A stretch of 60,469 nt of DNA from Candidatus Gastranaerophilales bacterium (GTDB lineage Bacteria; Cyanobacteriota; Vampirovibrionia; Gastranaerophilales; Gastranaerophilaceae). This document shows positions 29,209-38,476 of this stretch, piece after piece. Under the pieces are notes generated by a model. It worked only from the letters and a program-made list of their open reading frames with translations, did no database searches and was not told the origin of the DNA. The position numbers were made by a program, and so were the translations under genes. Position 1 is the stretch's first letter. The number at the start of each line of letters is the position of its first letter. Location of the stretch: the NCBI GenBank assembly GCA_944323425.1, contig CALUSL010000010.1, forward strand, positions 1 to 60,469, read 5' to 3'.

Positions 29209-30521
29209 TTGGATTTTTAGGTTTTCTCTATTCTGTGTTTACGGCTTTATTTTTCGGTATGATTAATAAAGAAAAAGAGTTCAGATGGTTTTTTGCAATT
29301 CCATTAGGATTTGGGTTTTGTTCAGTTTTGTACTTTTTGTTTCTTTTAACTGGTATATGCAATATTAATATTTATAAAATATTTGAATTTTTACTGATTA
29401 TTGGTCTGGGGTTTGTAATTTTTACAAATAAAAAATATCACAATCTGCAATTTAAACTACCGGAAAAGATATCTTTGCCGCTAGCATGTGCAAACTTGCT
29501 TGCGCTTATGATATTTCTAAAGTTTTATATTAACAGCCCGCTGGGGAACTGGGATGGATTCCGGATGTGGAACACAAAAGCAGAGTTTATGTTCAGGGAT
29601 ATCACCCTGTGGAAAAATATGTTCCTCCAACCACACTTTCTTTCACACAATGATTATCCGCTGTTTGTCCCGTCTTCAATTGCGAGAATCTGGCAGTATG
29701 CAGGCTCTGACAACAGTGTATTTAATGCAATTTTTTGTATGTTATTTACTTTTGGTATTATTTATTTTTTATATTTTGCGGTTAAATATTTTAAAAACAA
29801 TAAATTGGCAATGCTGGTAACACTTATACTTATGCTTGCCCCTGCTTTTCTTGTCAAAGGTGCTGCTCAATGTGCAGACATACCGTTGGCGTATTTTATT
29901 CTTTCATCAATTGTTGCAATGTTTTTGTATTTTGAAAAGAAACAGAGCTCTTTTCTGGTATTAAGCACAGTATTTGCCGGATTTTGCGGATGGGTAAAAA
30001 ATGAGGGATTAATGTTTTTTGCAATATTTTTGATGGTGTTGACAGCGTACTTCCTGATAAAAAAATATTATAAACAAATAGGTATTATATTTTTGTCTGC
30101 ACTTCCTTGTGTGATTCTCATCGGAATATTCAAAGCAATATGCAAAACCCCGAATGATCTGATTCAGGGATTTTTTGTTCTGAAATCATATACCCATCTT
30201 TTTCAACCTCATTATTATTTAATGATTATAAAAACATTTGTGCATATGTTTATTGAACGCTTTGCGATACTTTTTGTATCAATTGTGCTGATGCTGAAAG
30301 GTTTTTCAGTACCGGTAAAAATCAAAACACCGCTAATTTTATCAGGAACAATTTTTATTTTGACATGCGGTGGATATTTTATGACCTATGTACTATCACC
30401 GCATGATTTAGACTGGCTTTTGACTTATTCTCTGGATAGAATTATATTGCATGTGCTGCCGCTGTTTTTATTCTTGTATGCTTTATGTTTAAAAATAGGT
30501 CAAGAAGATACAGAAAACTAA
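29205..30521 (+). CDS. Polytopic membrane protein, GT-C (GT39/ArnT-like) glycosyltransferase candidate
   Basis: About 10-12 hydrophobic segments over 438 residues. Between the early segments lies an exterior loop with GNWDGFRMWNTKAEF (about 113-127), and NDYPLFVPSSIARIW follows; an Asp in such a loop is the typical acid residue of GT-C transferases that use lipid-linked sugars. No named family is certain; PMT-2/ArnT-like is the best guess. Translation is coupled with the small membrane protein before it. The acceptor and donor are unknown. Confidence 0.55.
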   Translation: MIGFLGFLYSVFTALFFGMINKEKEFRWFFAIPLGFGFCSVLYFLFLLTGICNINIYKIFEFLLIIGLGFVIFTNKKYHNLQFKLPEKISLPLACANLLALMIFLKFYINSPLGNWDGFRMWNTKAEFMFRDITLWKNMFLQPHFLSHNDYPLFVPSSIARIWQYAGSDNSVFNAIFCMLFTFGIIYFLYFAVKYFKNNKLAMLVTLILMLAPAFLVKGAAQCADIPLAYFILSSIVAMFLYFEKKQSSFLVLSTVFAGFCGWVKNEGLMFFAIFLMVLTAYFLIKKYYKQIGIIFLSALPCVILIGIFKAICKTPNDLIQGFFVLKSYTHLFQPHYYLMIIKTFVHMFIERFAILFVSIVLMLKGFSVPVKIKTPLILSGTIFILTCGGYFMTYVLSPHDLDWLLTYSLDRIILHVLPLFLFLYALCLKIGQEDTEN

Positions 30522-30589
30522 TTATTACTATTTTGCCAATATGTGATAATATGTAATTGACTCTAATAAAAAAACAAAAAGGGGAAAAA

Positions 30590-31108
30590 ATGAAAAATAA
30601 ATTTTTAATAATAGCATTGTCAGCAGTAATCGGTTTTGCAGGATTAAATTTTGTTGCGGATAAAATTACCGCTGCTCCGGCAACCCAAACAAAACCCGCT
30701 GAAGTAAAACTGGAAACAAAAACAACAGACAATACGTCATATGTTTCAGTATGTCCGTTAGACGTTGTTGCGAATCCGGATGCCTACCTTGGTAAAAATA
30801 TAAAAATGAAAGCTACGTTTGACAAATTTGCTACACTCGGTCTTGATTACAAACCGGCATTCAGAAGTTCTCAGGATTATATCTCTTTCTTGATAAAAAG
30901 AGATGATGTAACAGATCACACTATACCGCTTTCAGAAATGAAAATTTTTATCAAAAGAACAGAAGCTGAAAAATTCATAGACCTTGACTCCGGTGATGTA
31001 ATAGATATTTACGGCAAGGTTTTCTCAACAGCTCTGTCTGATCCCTGGATTGATGTAACAAAACTTGTTGTTGTTCAGAAAAAAACACCTGACAAGAAAA
31101 AGGTCTAG
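30590..31108 (+). CDS. Exported protein of unknown function, possible OB-fold
   Basis: 172 residues with a signal peptide (about 1-28: KNKFLIIALSAVIGFAGLNFV, cleavage near TAAPA), a short Lys/Thr/Pro-rich linker, then a domain of about 110 residues with SVCPLDVVANPDAYLGKNIKMKATF and DVIDIYGKVFST, which recalls OB-fold stress proteins, but I do not name a family. Start: AAGGGG lies 5 bases before this ATG; an ATT/TTG-like upstream frame start is less supported. It precedes the GH57 gene by 43 bases. Confidence 0.6.
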   Translation: MKNKFLIIALSAVIGFAGLNFVADKITAAPATQTKPAEVKLETKTTDNTSYVSVCPLDVVANPDAYLGKNIKMKATFDKFATLGLDYKPAFRSSQDYISFLIKRDDVTDHTIPLSEMKIFIKRTEAEKFIDLDSGDVIDIYGKVFSTALSDPWIDVTKLVVVQKKTPDKKKV

Positions 31109-31151
31109 GATTCTTTTGAGTAAAGCATTCTAAGTTGTGGAGTTTTAAAAG

Positions 31152-33662
31152 ATGAGTAAAAATCCTATTTATTTAACAATACATGGTCATTTCTATCAGC
31201 CGCCAAGAGAAAATCCCTGGCTCGAAGCTATAGAACAGCAGGATAGCGCATATCCTTATCATGACTGGAATGAAAGAATAAATCTCGAATGCTACAATCC
31301 GAACTCTGCCTCAAGAATTGTTGATGATAAGAATAGAGTTCTTGATATAGTCAATAATTATTCTTTAATGAGTTATAATTTCGGACCGACTCTGATGTCA
31401 TGGCTTGAAACACATGCTCCTCTTACATATGAAAGAATTATAAAAGCTGATGTTATCAGCCGTAATAATTTTTCCGGACACGGAAACGCAATTGCACAGG
31501 TATACAATCACATGATTATGCCGCTTGCTAACCGCCGTGACAAAGAAACTCAGGTAAAATGGGGCATAAGAGATTTTCAGTACCGTTTCGGACGGAATCC
31601 GGAAGGCATGTGGCTCGCAGAAACAGCTGTTGATGATGAAACGCTCGAAGTACTTGCGGACAATGGCATAAAGTTTACCATTTTATCTCCTTTTCAGGCT
31701 TTAAGATGCAGAAAAATAGGAACAAAAGACTGGCAGGATGTTAGCTGGGGAAATATTGATCCGGCTCGCCCGTACAGATATTTTATAAAATCCAATCCGA
31801 AAAAATATGTGGATTTATTTTTCTATGACGGTGCAATCTCAAAATCCGTAGCCTTTGATAATATTTTAAAAGACGGAAACAAATTTGCACGGAGATTAAA
31901 AGACGGTGTATCGGCAGAAAGAGATTATCCTCAAATTATAAACATAGGAACTGATGGTGAAAGCTACGGACACCATACAAAATTTGGAGATATGGCGCTT
32001 GCTTATGTATTAAAAGTAAAAGCAAAAGATGAAGGTTTCACAATTACAAATTATGGAGAATATCTTGACCTGCACGGAACAGACTACGAAGTTGATATAA
32101 AACAAGCTTCTTCATGGAGCTGTTTCCACGGAGTCGGTCGATGGAAAGAGGATTGCGGCTGTTCTACAGGCGGACAGGCAGGATGGAATCAAAAATGGAG
32201 AAAACCACTCAGAGATGCGTTTGACTATTTGAGAGACAACCTGGCTATTCTGTTTGAACGTGAAGGGCAAAAATATTTTATAAAAAATCCGTGGGATGTA
32301 AGGAATGAATATATAGACGTTATTCTTGACAGAAATGAGATGAACGTAAAATATTTTATTCAGCAAAATACAAGACCCGAACTAAATGATGAGCAAAGAG
32401 TTCTTGCGATGAAACTTCTGGAAATCCAACGCCAGGCAATGCTGATGTATACAAGCTGCGGATGGTTTTTTGCAGATATTTCCGGTATTGAAACCACCCA
32501 GATAATGAAATATGCAGCAAGGGCTATGCAGTTGGCTGCTTACTTCACGGATGAAGATTATGAAAAAACTTTTGTCCAAATACTGGAAAATGCCCAGAGC
32601 AATATAAGAGAATTCGGCACAGGCAGAGACATATATGAAAAATTTGTAAAACCGTCCATCGTGAATGTAAAACAAATTGTCAGCCTGTGGGCAATATCAT
32701 CGATGTATGAAGATATAGAGGATGAAAGCACATTTTACTCATACAAATTCAAACGACTCGGATACAAAAAAGCTTTCAACGGTAAAAACAAATTCGTTGT
32801 TGGCAGAATTGAAGTTCAATCGAGAATTACACTCGAGAAATACGACATGGTATTTGCTTTGTTAAAATTTTCCGGAGAAGATTTCCATTGCACAATGAAA
32901 GAATTTTCGGATGAGGCTGATTTTGCACGAATCCAAAAAGATTTGATAGCCATTTTCAAAGACAATCCAATTACAGAAATCATAAGACATATGGATGCAG
33001 AATTCGGCTCAGAATACTATACGCTGAAAAATATATTTCTCGAAGAAAGAAGAAAAATTCTTACTATGCTGCTCAAAAGCAAAACAAATAAATTTACCCA
33101 GTTGTATAAAGAGATTTATGACGAAGGTAAAGGCTCTATATACCATTATAAAAGTTTGGGTCTTGATCCTCCGAATGAATTTAAAATTGCTACAACATAT
33201 ACTCTCGGAAGAGAATTTAATGAGTATATTGAGAAAAGCAAAGATGAAATCAATATTAATGACATCATGTCAGCAATAGATATAAACAGTGAAGCAAAAA
33301 ATATAGGCATAAAACTCGATAAAAAATATGCAAATTCCGTATTCACTGAAAAAATAACTGATGCTGTTTTTAATGTTGCCAAAAGTCCGGAAGTCCACAG
33401 ACTGGAAATTGCACTTGAGTTGTTCAAGTATGCTGACTTGCTGGACATAAATCCGGATATCACGGAAGCTCAAAATATTTATTACAACAGAATGAAAGAA
33501 CTTCTTGACGAATTTGCGGAAAGCAACAGCACTGCACGCGACGATTATGACAGAAAGTTCATATTACTTTTGTTTGATTTAGGCGTAAGACTCAATATTA
33601 ATACGGATTTTTACAAAGACAAATTTGATATATTAATGTCTCCGTTAAATCAAAGCAAGTAA
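31152..33662 (+). CDS. GH57-family glycoside hydrolase with DUF3536
   Basis: Alpha-glucan-acting enzyme of glycoside hydrolase family 57. The N-terminus LTIHGHFYQPPRENPW, a likely nucleophile E157 in GMWLAETA and an acid D268 in IGTDGESYGHH fit the GH57 catalytic pattern. The C-terminal half (from about residue 400) is mainly helical and matches DUF3536 from memory. 836 residues, no signal peptide, so it probably acts on internal glycogen or a similar storage glucan. GGAG lies 9 bases before the ATG. Substrate (amylase, branching or other) cannot be decided from sequence. Confidence 0.85.
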   Translation: MSKNPIYLTIHGHFYQPPRENPWLEAIEQQDSAYPYHDWNERINLECYNPNSASRIVDDKNRVLDIVNNYSLMSYNFGPTLMSWLETHAPLTYERIIKADVISRNNFSGHGNAIAQVYNHMIMPLANRRDKETQVKWGIRDFQYRFGRNPEGMWLAETAVDDETLEVLADNGIKFTILSPFQALRCRKIGTKDWQDVSWGNIDPARPYRYFIKSNPKKYVDLFFYDGAISKSVAFDNILKDGNKFARRLKDGVSAERDYPQIINIGTDGESYGHHTKFGDMALAYVLKVKAKDEGFTITNYGEYLDLHGTDYEVDIKQASSWSCFHGVGRWKEDCGCSTGGQAGWNQKWRKPLRDAFDYLRDNLAILFEREGQKYFIKNPWDVRNEYIDVILDRNEMNVKYFIQQNTRPELNDEQRVLAMKLLEIQRQAMLMYTSCGWFFADISGIETTQIMKYAARAMQLAAYFTDEDYEKTFVQILENAQSNIREFGTGRDIYEKFVKPSIVNVKQIVSLWAISSMYEDIEDESTFYSYKFKRLGYKKAFNGKNKFVVGRIEVQSRITLEKYDMVFALLKFSGEDFHCTMKEFSDEADFARIQKDLIAIFKDNPITEIIRHMDAEFGSEYYTLKNIFLEERRKILTMLLKSKTNKFTQLYKEIYDEGKGSIYHYKSLGLDPPNEFKIATTYTLGREFNEYIEKSKDEININDIMSAIDINSEAKNIGIKLDKKYANSVFTEKITDAVFNVAKSPEVHRLEIALELFKYADLLDINPDITEAQNIYYNRMKELLDEFAESNSTARDDYDRKFILLLFDLGVRLNINTDFYKDKFDILMSPLNQSK

Positions 33663-33733
33663 CTATTGGCTTTTATTCCTTGCTGGTGGTAAAATTAAAT
33701 TTGATAGAGAAAACTATTAGATAGAGTGAAAAA

Positions 33734-33943
33734 ATGGCAAGGATTGTTATAAATAAGGATTTGTGTAAATCTTGTAAGATTTGTATGAATGCTTGTCCGA
33801 AAAAACTGATAAAAACTTCATCCAGTGTAAACTCTATAGGAGTACACTATGCGAAGTTTGATGATGAAAACAGGGAATGTCTGGGCTGTGCATTATGCGC
33901 AGAAAGCTGCCCTGAAGCGGCAATAGTTGAGGTTTACAAATAG
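33734..33943 (+). CDS. korD: 2-oxoacid:ferredoxin oxidoreductase, delta (ferredoxin) subunit
   Basis: A 69-residue ferredoxin with two [4Fe-4S] motifs: CKSCKICMNACP and CLGCALCAESCP. It passes electrons from the ThDP enzyme to free ferredoxin. First of four genes, delta-alpha-beta-gamma; its stop overlaps the GTG start of korA. Gene order and companions fit 2-oxoglutarate:ferredoxin oxidoreductase, though 2-oxoisovalerate oxidoreductase (Vor) has the same layout. Confidence 0.85.
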   Translation: MARIVINKDLCKSCKICMNACPKKLIKTSSSVNSIGVHYAKFDDENRECLGCALCAESCPEAAIVEVYK

Positions 33944-35010
33944 TGGCAAAGGTTTTATGGAAAGGTAATCAAGCTATTGCACAAGCAGCTATAAATGCAG
34001 GCTGCATGTGTTATTTTGGCTACCCGATTACACCTCAGAGTGAAATCGGAGAATATATGGGCGACAAAATGCCTGAGCTCGGTCGTACTTTTATTACGGC
34101 AGAAAGCGAACTTGCTTCGATAAGCATGGTCATAGGCGCCGGCACTACAGGTACAAAAGCAATGACTTCATCCTCTTCTTGCGGTATTGCACTAATGCAG
34201 GAGGCTATTTCTGCTATGTGCTGTGCTGAAGTTCCCGGGGTAATAGTCAGTGTTATGCGCGGAGGTCCGGGACTCGGAAATATAGCAAGTGCACAAGGTG
34301 ACTATTTTCAGGCGGTGCGCGGTGGTGGAAACGGAGACTACAAAACTATAGTTCTCTCGCCTTCCACAATTCAGGAAGCAATTGATTTAATGTATAAAGC
34401 TTTTCACATCTCAATAAAATACAGAAATCCTGTTATGCTGCTTGCAGATGGTATATTAGGGCAGATGATGGAACCTGTTGAATTCGGAGAGTATCCTTAT
34501 CAGGATGATGATGTTTCTACATGGGCACTCTCAGGAGCAAAAGGAAGAGCCCCGAGAAATCTTGTTTCTTTACACATGGCTGACGGAGAACTGGAAAAAA
34601 TATCTGACAGAATTTTCCAAAAATATAAAATTGTTGAAGAAAAGGAAATGCTTGTTGATAAGTTTATGACAGACGATGCTGAACTTATAGTCACAGCATT
34701 TGGAACAACCGCCAGAATTGCAAAATCTGCAGTCAAAAAGGCAAGAAAAGCAGGAATGAAGGTTGGATTGTTCAGACCTGTTATGCTTTCACCATTTCCG
34801 GAAAAAGAGCTTTATGAAACAGCAAAATCAGCACAAATGATTTTGGATATAGAACTAAACCAGGGACAAATGCTGCTTGATGTGAAAGCATCGGTATTCG
34901 GAGCATGTCCTGTAGAGTTTCTGGGAAGAAGCGGAGGCGGTCTGCTCACAGACACGCAGATGCTTGAACGAATTACGACATTATATAATAAGATAGGTGT
35001 TAGAGTGTAG
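33943..35010 (+). CDS. korA: 2-oxoacid:ferredoxin oxidoreductase, alpha subunit
   Basis: Oxidises a 2-oxoacid, with CoA, to acyl-CoA, CO2 and reduced ferredoxin. KGNQAIAQAAINAGCMCYFGYPITPQSE (about 6-33) and TSSSSCGIALMQEAISAM are the alpha-subunit signatures, together with SVMRGGPGLGNIASAQGDYFQ. Starts with GTG overlapping the korD stop by one base. 355 residues. Substrate is probably 2-oxoglutarate, but branched 2-oxoacids are possible. Confidence 0.88.
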   Translation: MAKVLWKGNQAIAQAAINAGCMCYFGYPITPQSEIGEYMGDKMPELGRTFITAESELASISMVIGAGTTGTKAMTSSSSCGIALMQEAISAMCCAEVPGVIVSVMRGGPGLGNIASAQGDYFQAVRGGGNGDYKTIVLSPSTIQEAIDLMYKAFHISIKYRNPVMLLADGILGQMMEPVEFGEYPYQDDDVSTWALSGAKGRAPRNLVSLHMADGELEKISDRIFQKYKIVEEKEMLVDKFMTDDAELIVTAFGTTARIAKSAVKKARKAGMKVGLFRPVMLSPFPEKELYETAKSAQMILDIELNQGQMLLDVKASVFGACPVEFLGRSGGGLLTDTQMLERITTLYNKIGVRV

Positions 35011-35013
35011 ATA

Positions 35014-35778
35014 ATGAACGGGGAGACTTTAGTATATAAAAGACCTGATACATTGATAAAAGACAAAGGGTTTACATTTTGTCCCGGATGCGGACATGGA
35101 GTTGTGCTAAAAATTATAGCAGAACTTATTGATGAATTTGGTATAAGAGAAAATACCATAGCAATATCGTCTGTAGGATGTTCAATATTTCTTGAAAAGT
35201 TTTACGAGCTGGATGTTGCAGGTGCATCTCACGGACGTTCGCCATGTGTTGCAACTGGTATAAAACGTTCTTTACCTGACAAATTTGTTTTTACATATCA
35301 GGGTGATGGCGATGCAGCGACTATTGGATTTAATGAAACAATTCATACTGCTTGCCGCGGAGAAAAAATAACAACAATTTGTATCAACAATACAACATTC
35401 GGAATGACCGGCGGACAGGCGAGTGCAACCACTCTTGTCGGGCAAGTTACAACAACAACCCCGAGAGGAAGAAAAGCAGAGCTAACCGGTTATCCACTAA
35501 GAGTTGCTGAGACTGTAGCAAATTGCGAAGGAGCAGCTTATGTTGCAAGAGTTGCCATAAGTTCTCCTAAATACATAAAACAGGCAAAACAAGCGATAAG
35601 AAAAGCTTTTGAAATGCAGCTAAAAGGGCTCGGATATAGTTTTGTTGAAGTTATTGCATCCTGCCCGACAAACTGGCATATGACACCGGTTGAATGTATT
35701 AATTATATAGAAAACACTGTTGAAAAAGTTCACAAGCTGGGAGTTTTCAAAGACATAACCAAGGGAGAAAACATCTGA
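35014..35778 (+). CDS. korB: 2-oxoacid:ferredoxin oxidoreductase, beta subunit
   Basis: Thiamine-diphosphate-binding subunit. FCPGCGHGVVLK (about 22-33) and GDGDAATIGFNETIHTA with NNTTFGMTGGQ are the family's ThDP motifs. 254 residues. Starts 3 bases after korA and overlaps korC by one base. All subunits of the complex are cytoplasmic and oxygen-sensitive. Confidence 0.9.
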   Translation: MNGETLVYKRPDTLIKDKGFTFCPGCGHGVVLKIIAELIDEFGIRENTIAISSVGCSIFLEKFYELDVAGASHGRSPCVATGIKRSLPDKFVFTYQGDGDAATIGFNETIHTACRGEKITTICINNTTFGMTGGQASATTLVGQVTTTTPRGRKAELTGYPLRVAETVANCEGAAYVARVAISSPKYIKQAKQAIRKAFEMQLKGLGYSFVEVIASCPTNWHMTPVECINYIENTVEKVHKLGVFKDITKGENI

Positions 35779-36335
35779 TGGAAACCAGTATAATTATATC
35801 GGGATATGGAGGACAGGGCATACTATTTGCGGGAGCATTACTATGTCATGCTGCGGTTATTGAGGGGAAAAATACAACCTGGATACCATCCTACGGGGCT
35901 GAAATGAGAGGCGGTGCAGCAAATTGTTCAGTAAATATTTCTGACGATGAAATATCCTCTCCGGTCATAGACAAAGCAGATGTTCTTTTTGCTTTAAACC
36001 TTCCGTCAGAGTTGAAGTTTGAACATAGAATAAAACCTGGCGGTTTAATGCTTTTGAATACGTCCCTTGTCAAAAAAATTCCCGAAAGACACGATATTGA
36101 ATATTTAAATATGCAACTCAACGAGATGGCTGAAGAACTCGGGGGAGCAGGATTTGCTAATGTTATTGCCGTAGGAGCTTTTGTTGAAAAAACAAAAATT
36201 CTTTCTGTTGAAAGTCTAAAACAGGCATTAAAAGAAATGATTCCTGAAAAAAGACGCAACCTGCTGCCGGGAAATCTGGCATCACTTGAGTATGGAGTAA
36301 ATTTTATAAAAAATTTGACTAAGGTAAGTTTATGA
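35778..36335 (+). CDS. korC: 2-oxoacid:ferredoxin oxidoreductase, gamma subunit
   Basis: Gamma subunit, which completes the CoA-dependent enzyme. SGYGGQGILFAGALL near the N-terminus, SYGAEMRGGAANCSVNIS and PVIDKADVLFALN are typical. 185 residues. Overlaps the PNP gene by 4 bases, so the operon is korDABC-punA. Confidence 0.9.
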   Translation: METSIIISGYGGQGILFAGALLCHAAVIEGKNTTWIPSYGAEMRGGAANCSVNISDDEISSPVIDKADVLFALNLPSELKFEHRIKPGGLMLLNTSLVKKIPERHDIEYLNMQLNEMAEELGGAGFANVIAVGAFVEKTKILSVESLKQALKEMIPEKRRNLLPGNLASLEYGVNFIKNLTKVSL

Positions 36336-37138
36336 TAAATGAAACTGTAAAATATATTCAGAAAAAAATTAAAGATTACAAACCTCAAATCGGAATAATT
36401 CTCGGTTCCGGACTGGGTGATTTTGCAAATGATTTTGAACCGGTACAAACAATTTCCTATGCGGATATACCGGGATTTGAGAAATCTACGGTTATCGGAC
36501 ATAAGGGGCAACTTGTATTCACTAAAATCAAGAATAAAAATACAGTTATAATGCAGGGACGTTATCATTTTTACGAAGGATACAATATAAGCAAAATAGT
36601 TTATCCGACAAAAGTAATGAGAAAACTCGGAGTCGAGCATCTTATTATTACAAATGCCGCAGGCAGCGTAAACAAAGATTATAAAGCAGGCGACTTAATG
36701 CTTATAAAAGATCATATAAATCTTATGGGTGTAAATCCTCTTGTCGGTGAAAATGATTCGACGCTGGGTGACAGATTTCCTGATATGAGTGAAGTCTATA
36801 AAAAAGATTTGATAGAAATGGCAGAAAAAAAAGCAAAAGAAATCGGCTTAACCGTTCACAAAGGTGTATATGCAGCGATGAGCGGACCGAGTTACGAAAC
36901 TCCGGCTGAAATAAATATGCTTAGAGTAATGGGGGCTGATGCTGTCGGAATGTCCACTGTGCCCGAAGCATTAGTCGCAAACTATTGCGGTATGGATGTT
37001 CTCGGTATCAGTTGTATAACAAATTCAGCAGCGGGCGTACATCCCAGCAGACTGTCCCATATTGAAGTAGTTGAAACCGCAAACAAAGTTAAAGGCATGT
37101 TCAAAGAACTTTTGTTAAAAGTTATAGAAGAGATTTAA
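36332..37138 (+). CDS. punA: Purine nucleoside phosphorylase (trimeric type)
   Basis: Splits inosine or guanosine with phosphate into base and ribose-1-phosphate. GIILGSGLGDFAN (about 21-33), VIMQGRYHFYEGY, ITNAAGSVN and MSGPSYETPAEI are those of the trimeric PNP I family. 268 residues, normal. It is translationally coupled to korC, an unusual partner; the shared promoter may simply be convenience. Feeds purine salvage together with Hpt at 17605. Confidence 0.92.
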   Translation: MINETVKYIQKKIKDYKPQIGIILGSGLGDFANDFEPVQTISYADIPGFEKSTVIGHKGQLVFTKIKNKNTVIMQGRYHFYEGYNISKIVYPTKVMRKLGVEHLIITNAAGSVNKDYKAGDLMLIKDHINLMGVNPLVGENDSTLGDRFPDMSEVYKKDLIEMAEKKAKEIGLTVHKGVYAAMSGPSYETPAEINMLRVMGADAVGMSTVPEALVANYCGMDVLGISCITNSAAGVHPSRLSHIEVVETANKVKGMFKELLLKVIEEI

Positions 37139-37166
37139 AAAAAGACCTGTTATACAGGTCTTTTTT
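37138..37166. terminator. Bidirectional terminator after punA
   Basis: Stem AAAAGACCTGT/ACAGGTCTTTTTT with a 3-base TAT loop and a T run. It overlaps the 3' end of the minus-strand gene that stops at 37150. Confidence 0.85.
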
Positions 37167-37503
37167 CTTCCATAATTTTTTTAGCTTTGTGCTTGTAATA
37201 CAGATTCATTACCGAATCTATTGCAACAAAAGCGAGTCCGAGAACAGCGGCATTTGCCCCGATAGATTTCAATGACTGCTGCGGAGCTTTAGTTATATAG
37301 TTATAACCGGCTCTAACCGCATCGAATATAGCACTGACAACAGCACCAAAAACGAACTGCCCGCCCATTCTTTTTAAAGTCTTTTTTGTCGAACTTTCTG
37401 GTTTTTCATAATAGGACAGACCGAATGCCGGTTTTTTGCAGCCTGTGCAATTACGGTTGCCATAGTTAGTTGAAACATTTGATGATGAAACTGATTGTAC
37501 CAT
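37150..37503 (-). CDS. Small two-helix membrane protein of unknown function
   Basis: Not recognised. 117 residues: a polar N-terminus with CTGCKKPAFGL (about 19-29), then two hydrophobic stretches (about 45-65 and 82-103) joined by a basic loop. GGAG lies 7 bases before the ATG, so the gene is real. The AFGL segment is similar in position to HFRG at 1839-1862 and LSFKSD in the gene at 6212. Monocistronic, sharing a terminator with punA. Confidence 0.6.
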   Translation of the reverse strand: MVQSVSSSNVSTNYGNRNCTGCKKPAFGLSYYEKPESSTKKTLKRMGGQFVFGAVVSAIFDAVRAGYNYITKAPQQSLKSIGANAAVLGLAFVAIDSVMNLYYKHKAKKIMEEKRPV

Positions 37504-37626
37504 TTTTTTACTCCACTTTTTTCAGTTATTATAAACCGCATGAATAAAAATTTTTGCTAAATTTAATATAAACTTTAACATATCTTTAATATTTATAATA
37601 TAATGTAAGAAAAAATGAGGGATATC

Positions 37627-38097
37627 ATGGACGATAAATACATACTGCTGGAACAATACAGAATATACAGCGAAGCAAAAGACAGATTTATAGACAGAAC
37701 ATTTCTTGTTAACAGATTTTATATAGTATTTTCTGCAGTGTTGTTTCTGTCAATGATTGCAATAAAATCTATTTTTGTGGACGCATACGCACTACTTTTG
37801 GGTATAGAGCTTTTCGGCATAGCCGTAAATTTTTTATGGGTATCAAATCAGGACGCTTACACATCGATAATAAAACTAAAATACAGCACGGTAATTGAGG
37901 GAATAGAAAACCAGATGCCAGCTTCTCCGAATAAAGACGAATATGCAAAATTATGTGAACTCCGCTCGAATAAAAAAATAGTTTTGTTAAAAGACATACA
38001 GAAATGGTTCGCAATAATTTTAATGCTGCTATTTCTCGGTAATGGATTGCTTGATTTTACCGGTTTTGTTTTGACAGCTTTTTTGAGTGCCCAGTAG
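37627..38097 (+). CDS. Membrane protein of unknown function
   Basis: Not recognised. About 156 residues with three membrane segments (about 29-48, 55-75 and 130-150) and a charged cytoplasmic loop of about 50 residues in between. Start: the first ATG (37615) is followed by GAGGGA, which sits 5 bases before a second ATG at 37627, so the second is taken as the true start. TATAAT boxes at 37594-37599 suit a promoter. It stands alone. Confidence 0.6.
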   Translation: MDDKYILLEQYRIYSEAKDRFIDRTFLVNRFYIVFSAVLFLSMIAIKSIFVDAYALLLGIELFGIAVNFLWVSNQDAYTSIIKLKYSTVIEGIENQMPASPNKDEYAKLCELRSNKKIVLLKDIQKWFAIILMLLFLGNGLLDFTGFVLTAFLSAQ

Positions 38098-38206
38098 AGT
38101 AGTATATACACGACTGATTAAAAAATTTCGTTAATGCAGAATAATTTTACTGTAAATATATTGTGATACGGGTTGATATCATCAGCCGGTTAGAACGGAG
38201 TTTTTT

Positions 38207-38476
38207 ATGGAAAATGATATAGAAATATACACACTTTCAACATGCCCGTTTTGCGTAAAGGCGAAAGAGCTTCTCAGAGATAATTACCTGGATTATACAG
38301 AACATGAAATATCAAAAAATGAAGATGCAATGCGAAAAAAACTGGGAGAACTTTTTCATATCTCAGGCAATGTAACTGTACCGCAAATTGTTATAAATAA
38401 CAAACATATTGGCGGATATTCAGACTTGAAAGAATTGATAAAATCAGGAAAAATTACTCAGTATCTTAATTCTTAA
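38207..38476 (+). CDS. grxC: Glutaredoxin
   Basis: A small dithiol glutaredoxin: redox motif CPFC (13-16), TVPQIVINNKHIGGYSDL (the cis-Pro and GG motifs). 89 residues. It reduces disulfides, normally with glutathione, although anaerobes may use other thiols. GGAG lies 6 bases before the ATG. Its end overlaps the converging PilZ gene by 11 bases. Confidence 0.9.
   Translation: MENDIEIYTLSTCPFCVKAKELLRDNYLDYTEHEISKNEDAMRKKLGELFHISGNVTVPQIVINNKHIGGYSDLKELIKSGKITQYLNS

Noticed and set aside
35891-36640. Long open frame on the minus strand over korC and punA
   Set aside because: It lies opposite two well-identified genes, has no family likeness and no ribosome site.
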